Part shown: one piece after another, positions 1-5,666 of the stretch
Numbering within the stretch: the stretch's first letter is position 1
How the letters are laid out: the number at the start of each line of letters is the position of its first letter
DNA from: Helicobacter sp.
GTDB taxonomy: Bacteria > Campylobacterota > Campylobacteria > Campylobacterales > Helicobacteraceae
DNA: 5,666 nucleotides
Direction of reading: 5' to 3'
Assembly: GCA_029257755.1 (NCBI GenBank)
Contig: JARIAP010000080.1
Coordinates: forward strand, 1-5,666
The notes under the pieces: generated by a model
The model's input: only the letters and a program-made list of their open reading frames with translations
Databases searched by the model: none
Told to the model about the DNA's origin: nothing
Translations under genes and position numbers: made by a program

Positions 1-231
1 ATATTCATCAATAATAAAATTTAGAATCTTTATATCAAGCATTCGTAAAAATGCAAGTAAAAAACCAACAATAATTCCTATAAAAACTCCCCCAGCAGTT
101 AAAACAATGGTGATTCCAATGCTTTTAAATGTTGCATATAAATCAGCACTACTAAGGCTATATGGGAAAGTTATATAAAATCCACCTCCCACTATTAGAC
201 AAAAAACAAGTATCCTAAAAAAATTATTCAA
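1..231 (-). CDS. Polar amino acid-type ABC transporter permease, N-terminal part (runs off left edge)
   Basis: Reading leftward from 231 there is an uninterrupted frame of 77 codons to the window edge. The start is a TTG codon (231-229). It is preceded on the minus strand by an AAGG ribosome site (243-240) with an 8-nt spacer, and an in-frame TAA lies seven codons upstream, so no longer ATG start is possible. Residues about 4-22 are a hydrophobic segment. Residues about 41-64 (SIGITIVLTAGGVFIGIIVG and following LLAFLR) match the first core membrane helix of HisM/GlnP-type permeases, where a G-x-T-x-x-L-T pattern leads into a long hydrophobic helix ending in a Leu-Arg turn. The family partners with a periplasmic solute-binding protein and an ATPase to import polar amino acids. 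The EAA loop and the rest of the domain lie outside the window, so the substrate cannot be named. Gene order with the neighbouring minus-strand gene is probably coincidental, given the 121-bp gap. Confidence 0.72.
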   Translation of the reverse strand, partial: MNNFFRILVFCLIVGGGFYITFPYSLSSADLYATFKSIGITIVLTAGGVFIGIIVGFLLAFLRMLDIKILNFIIDEY

Positions 232-267
232 ATTACAAACCTTAATATATTCTTAGTTTATACATAA

Positions 268-292
268 TACCTAAAAAAATATATTTTTGGTA
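268..292. repeat. Imperfect inverted repeat in the gap between the two minus-strand genes
   Basis: TACC (268-271) pairs with GGTA (289-292). After one T-T mismatch, AAAA (273-276) pairs with TTTT (284-287) around a 7-nt loop. Flanking ATAAT (264-268) and ATTAT (296-300) extend the symmetry with a bulge. It lies 37 bp upstream of the permease start, so it could be an operator for that gene or part of a weak transcription end for the gene to its right. The strongly AT-rich composition makes chance symmetry a real possibility. The rest of the gap 232-352 holds only the permease ribosome site and TATAAA/TATTAT-like sequences on the minus strand (around 257-269) that could be its -10 element. Confidence 0.3.
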
Positions 293-332
293 AATATTAT
301 TATTTCTACATATATACAATTTTAAAACTATT

Positions 333-352
333 AGTATAAATATATTTATACT
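333..352 (-). terminator. Perfect 20-bp palindrome directly after the stop codon; possible weak terminator
   Basis: AGTATAAATA followed by its exact reverse complement forms a perfect 20-bp palindrome that touches the TAG stop (355-353) of the minus-strand gene. As RNA it can form a hairpin with a 7-8 bp stem and a 4-6 nt loop. On the minus strand it is followed by AATAGTTTT, a short and interrupted U run. The stem has only two G-C pairs, so as an intrinsic terminator it would be weak. Its exact placement after the stop is the main support for a 3'-end role. Confidence 0.4.
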
Positions 353-1612
353 CTATGATTCTAATAGGCTTGGTGGTTCTAGTAGCTCATTATCTAGATT
401 ATCACCGCCACTATTTTGTTGCAATGTTTTATGTATTTTATCATCTGTTGTTGGCATATCAATATCTTCTTGATGTATTGTTTCATATAACTCATCTGTT
501 TCTGGTGGTAATTTTGTAGTAGATTGATTTGTTTGTTTTTCTTCTTGATCAATAAAAATTTTCATATTATAGTTTTTATTTATATAATTTAGCCAATCTA
601 TTACATTCATATCTACATAGAAATTTAATGGTTTAAAATTAAGTATATCTTTTAAATTTATTTCTAATCCAAATTGCTTATTTTTATCTTTTATTAAATC
701 TAATACACCTTGCATGATTATAGCACCATTCTGCCCCAAATATGATTTTAATATTGGTGTGCCAACAATTTGCATTAGTTTAATATAGCCTTCAAGGTTT
801 GATTTTAAAATAATTTTTTGCTCCTTTGAAATCTCATTTTGATTTGTTAAAAAATCATCAAATGTTTGTTTTTTTGTTAATGATATTTTAGCAAAATCGA
901 GTTTATGTGATATATTTTGTGAATTTAATTGATTGTTTGTGGAATTTCCACTTATAATCATTGCTATATCATATAAAATATTTAAAATGTGAGGTTTATC
1001 AATTTCTGTTTCAAGCACATTTTTTGTTTCAAAGTCTGTTATAAAAATTTTAGATTCAAAATTACATTTTGTATTAGCTAAAATATTGTTTTGCTTTATA
1101 TTTTCATTCTGTGTATATAAATAATCTTGGTTACATGAAAGTTTATTTGGTAAAATAGAATTTATACTTTTGTTGAAAAATGCTATTAAAACATCTTGTT
1201 TAGAGTCTCCAAAGAATTTATCTACTTCTGGATAATTAATATCTGTTTCTATTTTAAAAGATAAGTGATCACTGCTCTTTATATCTTCTCCGTATATTGT
1301 AAGATTGGTTAGTTTTATGCTTTCATATATCTTATTGTTGTCTATTTGGTCATTCATATATAATGATATTGAATTAGTTTTACATTTATAATCAATTATT
1401 CCACTACATTTAAATGGTGCATATTCAAGTTTTTTAATACCATAGTCATTATTTCTTGTTCTTTCTATTTGAAGTCTTGCAGATTCCATTCCACTATTAA
1501 TTTTATATTCAATTTCATTAAGCATTTTTTGAATAATAAAATATAATGCAACAAATAAAATTACAATAACTATTGCTCCAAATATTACCAGCTTTCGCAT
1601 AAATTTATTCAT
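353..1612 (-). CDS. Uncharacterised single-pass membrane-anchored protein, 419 aa
   Basis: I do not recognise this family. The ATG at 1612-1610 has AAGGA (1622-1618) with a 5-nt spacer, so the start is well supported; Met5 is a weaker alternative. Residues 1-7 are basic, residues about 8-28 form one strongly hydrophobic helix, and no lipobox or obvious cleavage site follows. This predicts an uncleaved signal anchor with the remaining roughly 390 residues in the periplasm. A short amphipathic, charged stretch (about 29-56) follows the membrane. The only cysteines, at 69, 77, 160 and 183, all lie in the first half of the outer domain and could form two disulfides. The middle is polar, with alternating strand-like segments and Asn/Lys richness. 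The C-terminal 65 residues (about 355-419) are acidic and rich in Gln, Thr and Pro, probably disordered. It is transcribed divergently from nikR and appears to stand alone. A role in envelope function would be a guess. Confidence 0.8.
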   Translation of the reverse strand: MNKFMRKLVIFGAIVIVILFVALYFIIQKMLNEIEYKINSGMESARLQIERTRNNDYGIKKLEYAPFKCSGIIDYKCKTNSISLYMNDQIDNNKIYESIKLTNLTIYGEDIKSSDHLSFKIETDINYPEVDKFFGDSKQDVLIAFFNKSINSILPNKLSCNQDYLYTQNENIKQNNILANTKCNFESKIFITDFETKNVLETEIDKPHILNILYDIAMIISGNSTNNQLNSQNISHKLDFAKISLTKKQTFDDFLTNQNEISKEQKIILKSNLEGYIKLMQIVGTPILKSYLGQNGAIIMQGVLDLIKDKNKQFGLEINLKDILNFKPLNFYVDMNVIDWLNYINKNYNMKIFIDQEEKQTNQSTTKLPPETDELYETIHQEDIDMPTTDDKIHKTLQQNSGGDNLDNELLEPPSLLES

Positions 1613-1657
1613 TAAAATCCTTAAAATTTGGCTTAATCTAATTTTCTTGCTATTTTG

Positions 1658-1666
1658 ATTTTATCA
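1658..1666 (-). promoter_or_regulatory. Candidate extended -10 promoter for the uncharacterised minus-strand gene
   Basis: On the minus strand the sequence reads TGATAAAAT, which fits an extended -10 (TG, one base, then TAAAAT). It lies 45 bp upstream of the ATG at 1612, giving a leader of about 40 nt. No convincing -35 is present, which is usual for the main sigma factor of this phylum. AT-richness limits confidence, and another TATAAT on the minus strand (1763-1758) could serve instead. Confidence 0.35.
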
Positions 1667-1763
1667 TATTTTTATCAATTTAAATACTATGATTTAAATA
1701 AATTATTAAATCTTAATGCTATATAATAATATAATTTTATTTTAAAATGCAATATTTATTATA

Positions 1764-1773
1764 CAACATGTTG
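1764..1773. promoter_or_regulatory. CAACATGTTG palindrome upstream of nikR; possible operator
   Basis: CAACATGTTG is a perfect 10-bp palindrome and the most G/C-containing spot in an otherwise almost purely A/T region. It lies about 19 bp upstream of the predicted nikR -10 element and directly beside a minus-strand TATAAT (1763-1758), so a bound protein could affect both divergent promoters. TATTATA (1757-1763) and TTTAATT (1775-1781) flank an 11-bp spacer centred on it. This loosely resembles the spacing of the operators I recall for Helicobacter pylori NikR (AT-rich half-sites about 11 bp apart), but the right half matches poorly. NikR autoregulation is therefore an inference only. Confidence 0.3.
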
Positions 1774-1788
1774 ATTTAATTTATATTT

Positions 1789-1797
1789 TGTTATAAT
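1789..1797 (+). promoter_or_regulatory. nikR promoter, extended -10 TGTTATAAT
   Basis: TGTTATAAT is an exact extended -10 (TG, one base, TATAAT at 1792-1797). It predicts transcription start near 1804 and a leader of about 30 nt before the GTG start at 1834. A TTGATT (1771-1776) lies 15 bp upstream of the hexamer as a possible weak -35. The -10 sits inside a perfect 14-bp A/T palindrome (1791-1804), which may be mere composition or part of an operator. Confidence 0.55.
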
Positions 1798-1833
1798 ATT
1801 ATAATAATTGGATATAAAACAAAGGGAATATTT

Positions 1834-2298
1834 GTGAAAAATATAAATGATAAAAAACAAAGTAAGGATAATATAATACGTTTTTCTGTATCTCTCCCAA
1901 CAGGATTATTAGAAGAGCTTGATTGTAGAATTACTCAAAATGGATATACTTCTAGATCTGAGCTTATACGAGATATGATAAGAGAAAAATTAGTTGATGA
2001 TAAATGGGAAAATGGTATAAGTGAAGGCACAAAAGAACATTTAGGCGTTCTTGTATTAATATATGACCATCATCAAAAAGGATTAAATCAAAAAAAGAAT
2101 GAAATAGAGCATGATAATTCTTTAGTGCAAATTGTATGCACTACGCATGTTCATGTAGATCATAATAATTGTCTTGAAACTATTATTATGAAAGGTAAAA
2201 AAGATGATATAGAAAAATTAAGTTTAGAAATTGGAGGATTGCTTGGTGTAAAATTTGCAAAACTTACTAAAACTGCAAGTTTTACAGATGATTTTTAA
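1834..2298 (+). CDS. nikR: Nickel-responsive transcriptional regulator NikR, 154 aa
   Basis: NikR is a cytoplasmic tetrameric regulator that binds Ni(II) and then binds DNA, controlling nickel uptake and nickel-enzyme genes. The start is GTG at 1834, with an AAAGGGA ribosome site at 1821-1827. Residues about 14-57 form the ribbon-helix-helix DNA-binding domain (IIRFSVSLP strand, then [17 protein letters not shown]). Residues about 68-150 form the ACT-like nickel-binding and tetramerisation domain. Ligands align with those of the family: His93 (equivalent to H. pylori His88), His105 and His107 in the [10 protein letters not shown] motif (His99, His101), and Cys113 (Cys107). His79 and His80 match the conserved YDHH. 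The protein ends in [12 protein letters not shown], very close to H. pylori NikR. Two differences from the 148-residue H. pylori protein stand out: a longer, lysine-rich N-terminal arm (13 residues before IIRF instead of 9) and one extra residue in the loop between His93 and His105. No partner gene is co-transcribed. Confidence 0.96.
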   Translation: MKNINDKKQSKDNIIRFSVSLPTGLLEELDCRITQNGYTSRSELIRDMIREKLVDDKWENGISEGTKEHLGVLVLIYDHHQKGLNQKKNEIEHDNSLVQIVCTTHVHVDHNNCLETIIMKGKKDDIEKLSLEIGGLLGVKFAKLTKTASFTDDF

Positions 2299-2362
2299 TC
2301 TTATAAAACATATAATGATGGTAATTTAATTTTAATATATTTTTAATAATTTAGTTTTTATG

Positions 2363-2383
2363 TATGTGTAATTTTTACACATA
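2363..2383. repeat. Perfect 9-bp inverted repeat between nikR and frdC; operator or weak nikR terminator
   Basis: TATGTGTAA (2363-2371) and TTACACATA (2375-2383) are exact reverse complements around a 3-nt TTT centre. The centre lies 75 bp after the nikR stop and about 81 bp upstream of the predicted frd transcription start. As RNA it would fold into a 9-bp hairpin, but no U run follows it on the plus strand, which argues against an ordinary terminator. TGTG/CACA arms with dyad symmetry resemble operators bound by dimeric helix-turn-helix regulators. The regulator cannot be named. Confidence 0.4.
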
Positions 2384-2441
2384 TTCATATTAAAAAACAT
2401 TAAATAAAATATTGCAAAGAATAATCAAAGCAAATATTTTT

Positions 2442-2447
2442 TATAAT
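2442..2447 (+). promoter_or_regulatory. Predicted frdCAB promoter, -10 TATAAT
   Basis: A consensus TATAAT follows a T6 run that overlaps its first base (2437-2442) in an AT-rich stretch without a clear -35, the usual look of a housekeeping promoter in this phylum. It predicts transcription start near 2454 and a leader of about 78 nt before frdC. It is the best -10 in the 170 bp between nikR and the leader. The last base of the hexamer is the first base of the TTATCGCGATAA palindrome. Confidence 0.5.
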
Positions 2448-2458
2448 TATCGCGATAA
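2447..2458. promoter_or_regulatory. TTATCGCGATAA palindrome at the frd transcription start; candidate operator
   Basis: This perfect 12-bp palindrome has a CGCG core inside a region otherwise nearly devoid of G and C, so composition alone does not easily explain it. It covers the end of the -10 element and the predicted +1 position, the classical place for a repressor to block open-complex formation. No known regulator motif is assigned here. Control of fumarate respiration by electron-acceptor or oxygen supply would be a natural role, but this is inference. Confidence 0.4.
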
Positions 2459-2521
2459 CATGTGAGGAATGAAATTTGGAAGGTTTTTTACATGTTTTGT
2501 AACTCAAAGCGCAATCTTTAA

Positions 2522-2527
2522 GGGAGG
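2522..2527 (+). promoter_or_regulatory. Ribosome binding site GGGAGG that fixes the frdC start
   Basis: GGGAGG lies 4 nt before the ATG at 2532 and is the strongest Shine-Dalgarno sequence in the window. The in-frame ATG further upstream at 2469 has GAGG only one base away (2464-2467), too close to work. TTAAG (2518-2522) and CTTAA (2528-2532) can pair around GGAGG, presenting the site in a 5-nt loop; the stem is short and may not be stable. Confidence 0.8.
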
Positions 2528-2531
2528 CTTA

Positions 2532-3365
2532 ATGCAAGAAGAAAAGGTGATAGAAGGTTATCTTGGTATAACCACAGAGCGTAAAAAAAGTAGGATTCCA
2601 GCTAAATTAGACTGGTGGCAAAGTGCTACAGGGCTATTTTTAGGTTTATTTATGATAGCACACATGTTTTTTGTTTCTAGTATACTTATTAGCGATCAGT
2701 TTATGTATACTATTACAAAAATGTTTGAAGGTAGCATATTTATTGCTGCCGGTGAGCCAAAGATAGTGAGTGGCGTAGCAGCTTTTGTGTTTATTGTGTT
2801 TATTGTTCATGCGTTTTTAGCAATGAGAAAATTTCCCATAAACTACAAACAATATCTAGCACTTAAAGCACATAAACATGTTATGAAACATAGTGATACA
2901 AGTTTATGGTTTATTCAAGCTGCTACTGGTTTTATTATGTTTTTCCTAGCTAGTGTGCATTTATATGTTATGTTTGCACAACCAGATACAATTGGACCAA
3001 ATGGCTCTTCATTTCGTTTTGTGAGTCAAAATTTTTGGTTACTTTATATTGTATTGCTTTTTGCAGTTGAATTGCATGGTTCAATAGGTCTTTATAGGCT
3101 TTGTATAAAATGGGGTTGGTTTGAAGGTTTGGGTATTAATGGACTAAGAACTGCTAAATGGATCATGAGTGCATTTTTTATTATTTTGGGCTTAGCTACT
3201 TTTTACGCATATTTTAGCAAGGGATTAAAGCACACAGAAGATAATATACAATATTATAAACATTATGATGAGCAACACTATGGCAATAAACATGTTAGCA
3301 AGAAACCGCAAGATATGGCAGATAAAGCTATAGCTATAGCTAAAGACAATTTAAATAACAAATAG
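2532..3365 (+). CDS. frdC: Fumarate reductase dihaem cytochrome b subunit FrdC, 277 aa
   Basis: FrdC anchors quinol:fumarate reductase in the inner membrane and oxidises menaquinol, passing electrons through two haem b groups to FrdB. With the start at 2532, every key residue falls on the Wolinella succinogenes number: the four axial haem ligands His44, His93, His143 and His182, Glu66 (menaquinol oxidation) and Glu180 (proton path). This numbering and the GGGAGG ribosome site rule out the 21-residue longer form starting at 2469. Five membrane helices are visible at about 31-52, 77-98, 124-148, 166-191 and 207-229. The N-terminus (ERKKSRIPAKLDWWQSATG) is Wolinella-like. The family is usually about 255 residues. 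Here the C-terminus carries about 20 extra residues, polar and rich in His and Lys, ending in a helical-looking ADKAIAIAKDNL. It is the first gene of the operon, 19 bp before frdA. Confidence 0.97.
   Translation: MQEEKVIEGYLGITTERKKSRIPAKLDWWQSATGLFLGLFMIAHMFFVSSILISDQFMYTITKMFEGSIFIAAGEPKIVSGVAAFVFIVFIVHAFLAMRKFPINYKQYLALKAHKHVMKHSDTSLWFIQAATGFIMFFLASVHLYVMFAQPDTIGPNGSSFRFVSQNFWLLYIVLLFAVELHGSIGLYRLCIKWGWFEGLGINGLRTAKWIMSAFFIILGLATFYAYFSKGLKHTEDNIQYYKHYDEQHYGNKHVSKKPQDMADKAIAIAKDNLNNK
3326..3341. repeat. 16-bp palindrome AGCTATAGCTATAGCT inside the end of frdC
   Basis: AGCTATAG followed by its exact reverse complement, also readable as overlapping GCTATA units, encodes part of the KAIAIAK tail of FrdC. 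As RNA it can fold into a 6-bp stem with an AGCU loop, 22 nt before the frdC stop and about 44 nt before the frdA start. It could affect translation or processing between the two genes, or simply reflect a repetitive Ala-Ile codon run. Confidence 0.35.
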
Positions 3366-3384
3366 TAAGCAGTAAGGAAGATAT

Positions 3385-5358
3385 ATGAAAGTAGTATATT
3401 GTGATTCATTAATTATTGGTGGTGGTTTAGCAGGACTTCGTGCTTCTATTGCAGCTAAACAACAAGGGCTTAATGTAATTATTTTGAGTCTTGTCCCTGT
3501 GAAAAGAAGTCACTCTGCAGCAGCTCAAGGTGGTATGCAAGCAAGTCTTGGAAATTCAGTAAAAAGTGATGGTGATAATGAAGATTTGCATTTTGCAGAT
3601 ACAGTAAAAGGAAGTGATTGGGGTTGCGATCAAGATGTAGCAAGAATGTTTGTTACAACTGCCCCAAAAGCAATTAGAGAGTTAGCAGGTTTTGGTGTGC
3701 CTTGGACAAGAATACAAAAAGGTGATAGACCAGCTGTTATTAATGGCGAAAAGGTAACAATTACAGAAGATGATTTTCGTCATGGTTATATCCATTCAAG
3801 AGATTTTGGTGGCACAAAGAAATGGAGAACTTGTTATACAGCTGATGCAACAGGGCACACTATGCTTTATGCAGTTGCAAATGAAGCTTATAAACTTGGT
3901 GTAGATATTCAAGATAGGAAAGAGGCTATTGCAATCATACATCAAGATGGTATATGTTATGGTGCTGTGGTTAGAGATTTAGTTACAGGTGAGCTTAGTG
4001 CTTATGTTGCTAAAGGCACTTTAATTGCTACAGGTGGATATGGTAGAGTTTATAGGAATACTACTAATGCTGTTATTTGTGAGGGTATTGGTGCTGCTAT
4101 TGCTATGGAAACAGGTATAGCAAAACTTGGGAATATGGAAGCAGTGCAGTTTCACCCAACTCCACTTGTGCCTAGCGGAATCTTATTAACAAAAGGTTGT
4201 CGTGGTGATGGCGGTATATTAAGAGATGTTGATGGTTATCGCTTTATGCCAGATTATGAGCCAGAGAAAAAAGAGTTGGCAAGTAGAGATGTTGTATCAA
4301 GAAGAATGCTTGAGCATATTAGAAATGGTAAGGGCGTAAAATCTCCTTATGGAGATCACTTGTGGCTTGATATTGCTATTCTTGGTAGAGCACATGTTGA
4401 AAGAAATTTGCGTGATGTTCAAGATATTTGTAAAACATTTGCAGGATTAGATCCAGCAGAAAAATGGGCACCTGTTAGACCTATGCAACACTATTCTATG
4501 GGTGGTATACGCACAGATTATAGAGGTGAATCTTATCTAAAAGGATTATTTGCAGCAGGTGAAGCAGCATGTTGGGATTTACATGGATTTAATAGGCTTG
4601 GTGGAAACTCTGTAAGTGAGGCAGTCGTTGCAGGTATGATTATTGGTGAATACTTTACAGAGTTTTGTGTAAAAGCACAAATTAATGTTGAAACTTCTGT
4701 TCTTGAAAAATTTATTAAAACACAAGAAGATTATATAGCCTCTCTAATTAATAGTTCAGGTAATGAAGATGTTTATGAATTAAAAAATGCAATGAAAGAT
4801 ATTATGGATAATGATGTTGGCATATTCCGTGATGGTAAAGGTTTGCAAGAAGCTGTTACTAAATTAGAAGAGCTTTACAAGAGAAGTAAAAATATACATG
4901 TAAAAAACAAAAAACTTCATAATAATCCAGAATTAGAAGATGCCTACAGAACACAAAAAATGCTAAAAATTGCTTTATGTGTTGCTAAAGGTGCTCTTGA
5001 TAGGACAGAATCTCGTGGTGCTCATTCAAGAGAAGATTTTCCAAAAAGAGATGATGCAAATTGGCTAAAAAGAACACTTACTGGTTGGGGAGATGATCCA
5101 AATCAAACTATGCCTACTGTAACTTATGAGGATTTAGATATTATGAAAATGGAAATTGCTCCCGGATTCCGTGGGTATGGTGCTAAGGGCATGATGATTG
5201 AACACCCAAATAGTGCTATAAGGCAGGCAGAGATTGATAAAATTACACAAGATATCCAGTCAAAAGGTGGTGATAGATATGCGTTGCAAGAAGCATTAAT
5301 GTCATTTAATTTACAACCAAAATATAAAGCAAGAAATCAAAGATTAGGAGATAGATAA
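3385..5358 (+). CDS. frdA: Fumarate reductase flavoprotein subunit FrdA, 657 aa
   Basis: FrdA reduces fumarate to succinate on the cytoplasmic side of the membrane, using electrons from FrdB. The ATG at 3385 follows AAGGAAG (3374-3380). No Tat signal is present, which separates it from the periplasmic methylmenaquinol:fumarate reductases of this phylum. Residues about 6-36 form the FAD-binding fold with [12 protein letters not shown]. His43 in [10 protein letters not shown] is the covalent FAD attachment site. The capping domain lies about 250-365. Catalytic residues match Wolinella numbering: His257 (QFHPT), Thr269, Arg273, the proton donor Arg301 (ASRDVVS), His369 (MQHYSMGG) and Arg404 (GFNRLGGNS). 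The exception is residue 270: Lys (codon AAA, 4192-4194) where the family has Glu in TEGCRG. The helical C-terminal domain (about 430-580) ends with [12 protein letters not shown]. The length matches Wolinella (656), and it lacks the mid-protein insertion and C-terminal extension of the 714-residue H. pylori protein. Its stop overlaps the frdB start by one base. Confidence 0.97.
   Translation: MKVVYCDSLIIGGGLAGLRASIAAKQQGLNVIILSLVPVKRSHSAAAQGGMQASLGNSVKSDGDNEDLHFADTVKGSDWGCDQDVARMFVTTAPKAIRELAGFGVPWTRIQKGDRPAVINGEKVTITEDDFRHGYIHSRDFGGTKKWRTCYTADATGHTMLYAVANEAYKLGVDIQDRKEAIAIIHQDGICYGAVVRDLVTGELSAYVAKGTLIATGGYGRVYRNTTNAVICEGIGAAIAMETGIAKLGNMEAVQFHPTPLVPSGILLTKGCRGDGGILRDVDGYRFMPDYEPEKKELASRDVVSRRMLEHIRNGKGVKSPYGDHLWLDIAILGRAHVERNLRDVQDICKTFAGLDPAEKWAPVRPMQHYSMGGIRTDYRGESYLKGLFAAGEAACWDLHGFNRLGGNSVSEAVVAGMIIGEYFTEFCVKAQINVETSVLEKFIKTQEDYIASLINSSGNEDVYELKNAMKDIMDNDVGIFRDGKGLQEAVTKLEELYKRSKNIHVKNKKLHNNPELEDAYRTQKMLKIALCVAKGALDRTESRGAHSREDFPKRDDANWLKRTLTGWGDDPNQTMPTVTYEDLDIMKMEIAPGFRGYGAKGMMIEHPNSAIRQAEIDKITQDIQSKGGDRYALQEALMSFNLQPKYKARNQRLGDR
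5346..5350 (+). promoter_or_regulatory. Ribosome binding site AGGAG for frdB, inside the end of frdA
   Basis: AGGAG lies within the codons of the FrdA C-terminus, 7 nt before the frdB ATG (5358-5360). That ATG shares its A with the frdA TAA stop. This layout favours translational coupling and equal production of FrdA and FrdB. Confidence 0.75.
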
Positions 5359-5666
5359 TGAGTGCAGAAAATAAAGGAAGAATCTTAACTATTAGGGCAT
5401 TGAAGTTTGATCCACAAAGTGCAACTTCTAAACCACATTTTAGGGAATATAAGGTAGAAGAAGCTCATTCTATGACTGTTTTTATTGCTCTTGGTATAAT
5501 TAGAGAACAACAAGATCCGGATTTAAGCTTTGATTTTGTGTGTCGTGCTGGAATTTGTGGTAGTTGTGGAATGATGATTAATGGTCGTCCAAGACTTGCT
5601 TGTAGAACTTTAACACAAGATTTTCCTGATGGTGTTATTACGCTTATGCCTTTACCTGCTTTTAAG
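5358..5666 (+). CDS. frdB: Fumarate reductase iron-sulfur subunit FrdB, N-terminal part (runs off right edge)
   Basis: FrdB carries electrons from the FrdC haems to the FrdA flavin through [3Fe-4S], [4Fe-4S] and [2Fe-2S] clusters. The window holds 103 codons, open to the edge. The N-terminal plant-ferredoxin-like domain is nearly complete. [16 protein letters not shown] and the long match through [19 protein letters not shown] are typical of the Helicobacter/Wolinella subunit. The [2Fe-2S] ligands are Cys62, Cys67 and Cys70 in CRAGICGSC, plus Cys82 in RLACRT. They sit five residues later than in Wolinella because of a slightly longer N-terminus. The C-terminal bacterial-ferredoxin domain with the other two clusters lies beyond the window. 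ATG at 5358 is supported by AGGAG and the one-base overlap with frdA. Confidence 0.96.
   Translation, partial: MSAENKGRILTIRALKFDPQSATSKPHFREYKVEEAHSMTVFIALGIIREQQDPDLSFDFVCRAGICGSCGMMINGRPRLACRTLTQDFPDGVITLMPLPAFK

Noticed and set aside
273..279. A7 run as a phase-variation tract
   Set aside because: Seven bases is short for slippage control in this phylum, and in a genome this AT-rich such runs are frequent. It is intergenic and not at a clear promoter spacing.
1706..1754. Other NikR-box-like pairs, such as TATAATT at 1730 with N11 spacing, and the GATTTAA/TTAAATC repeat at 1691-1712
   Set aside because: The partner half-sites match only about 4 of 7 positions, and A/T-only motifs recur throughout this region, so they cannot be told from background.
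2460..2465. ATGTGA start-stop minimal reading frame in the frd leader
   Set aside because: It lacks a ribosome site because the predicted transcript starts only a few bases upstream. Such hexamers are common by chance.
2469..2531. Longer frdC starting at the upstream in-frame ATG, adding 21 residues
   Set aside because: The upstream ATG has no properly spaced ribosome site, while the ATG at 2532 follows GGGAGG. Only the shorter form gives the Wolinella haem-ligand numbering (His44, 93, 143, 182), and its N-terminus resembles known FrdC.
3385..5666. The operon as a periplasmic methylmenaquinol:fumarate reductase or a succinate dehydrogenase
   Set aside because: FrdA has no twin-arginine signal, the membrane subunit is a five-helix dihaem cytochrome b, and the gene order C-A-B and residue numbering match Wolinella quinol:fumarate reductase.

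Overview
The window suggests a Campylobacterota genome of the Helicobacteraceae, most likely a non-pylori Helicobacter or a close relative of Wolinella. The DNA is very AT-rich. The fumarate reductase subunits follow Wolinella succinogenes residue numbering almost exactly, and the NikR protein is of the Helicobacter type. This placement comes from remembered family sequences, not from a database search.

Layout. Positions 1-231 (minus strand) hold the first 77 codons of an inner-membrane permease of an amino-acid-type ABC transporter, running off the left edge. A 121-bp AT-rich gap with two weak inverted repeats separates it from 353-1612 (minus), an unrecognised 419-residue protein with one N-terminal membrane anchor and a large, probably periplasmic domain. 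Next is a divergent promoter region (1613-1833) and nikR (1834-2298, plus), the nickel-responsive ribbon-helix-helix regulator. A 233-bp region (2299-2531) carries an inverted repeat, a TATAAT -10 element and a sharp 12-bp palindrome. It leads into the fumarate reductase operon frdC (2532-3365), frdA (3385-5358) and frdB (5358 to the right edge, partial), all on the plus strand and tightly packed.

How the genes work together. FrdC is the dihaem cytochrome b that oxidises menaquinol in the inner membrane. FrdB passes the electrons through iron-sulfur clusters, and FrdA reduces fumarate to succinate at a covalently bound FAD on the cytoplasmic side. Together they form the terminal reductase of fumarate respiration. 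NikR is a separate transcription unit controlling nickel uptake and use; its neighbourhood with frd does not by itself show a regulatory link.

Most notable points: frdA encodes Lys at position 270, where the family has a Glu in the proton-delivery path to the active site. There is also a TTATCGCGATAA palindrome at the predicted frd transcription start, and an uncharacterised anchored protein divergent from nikR. I see no CRISPR array, insertion sequence, RNA gene or clearly novel multi-gene system in this window.
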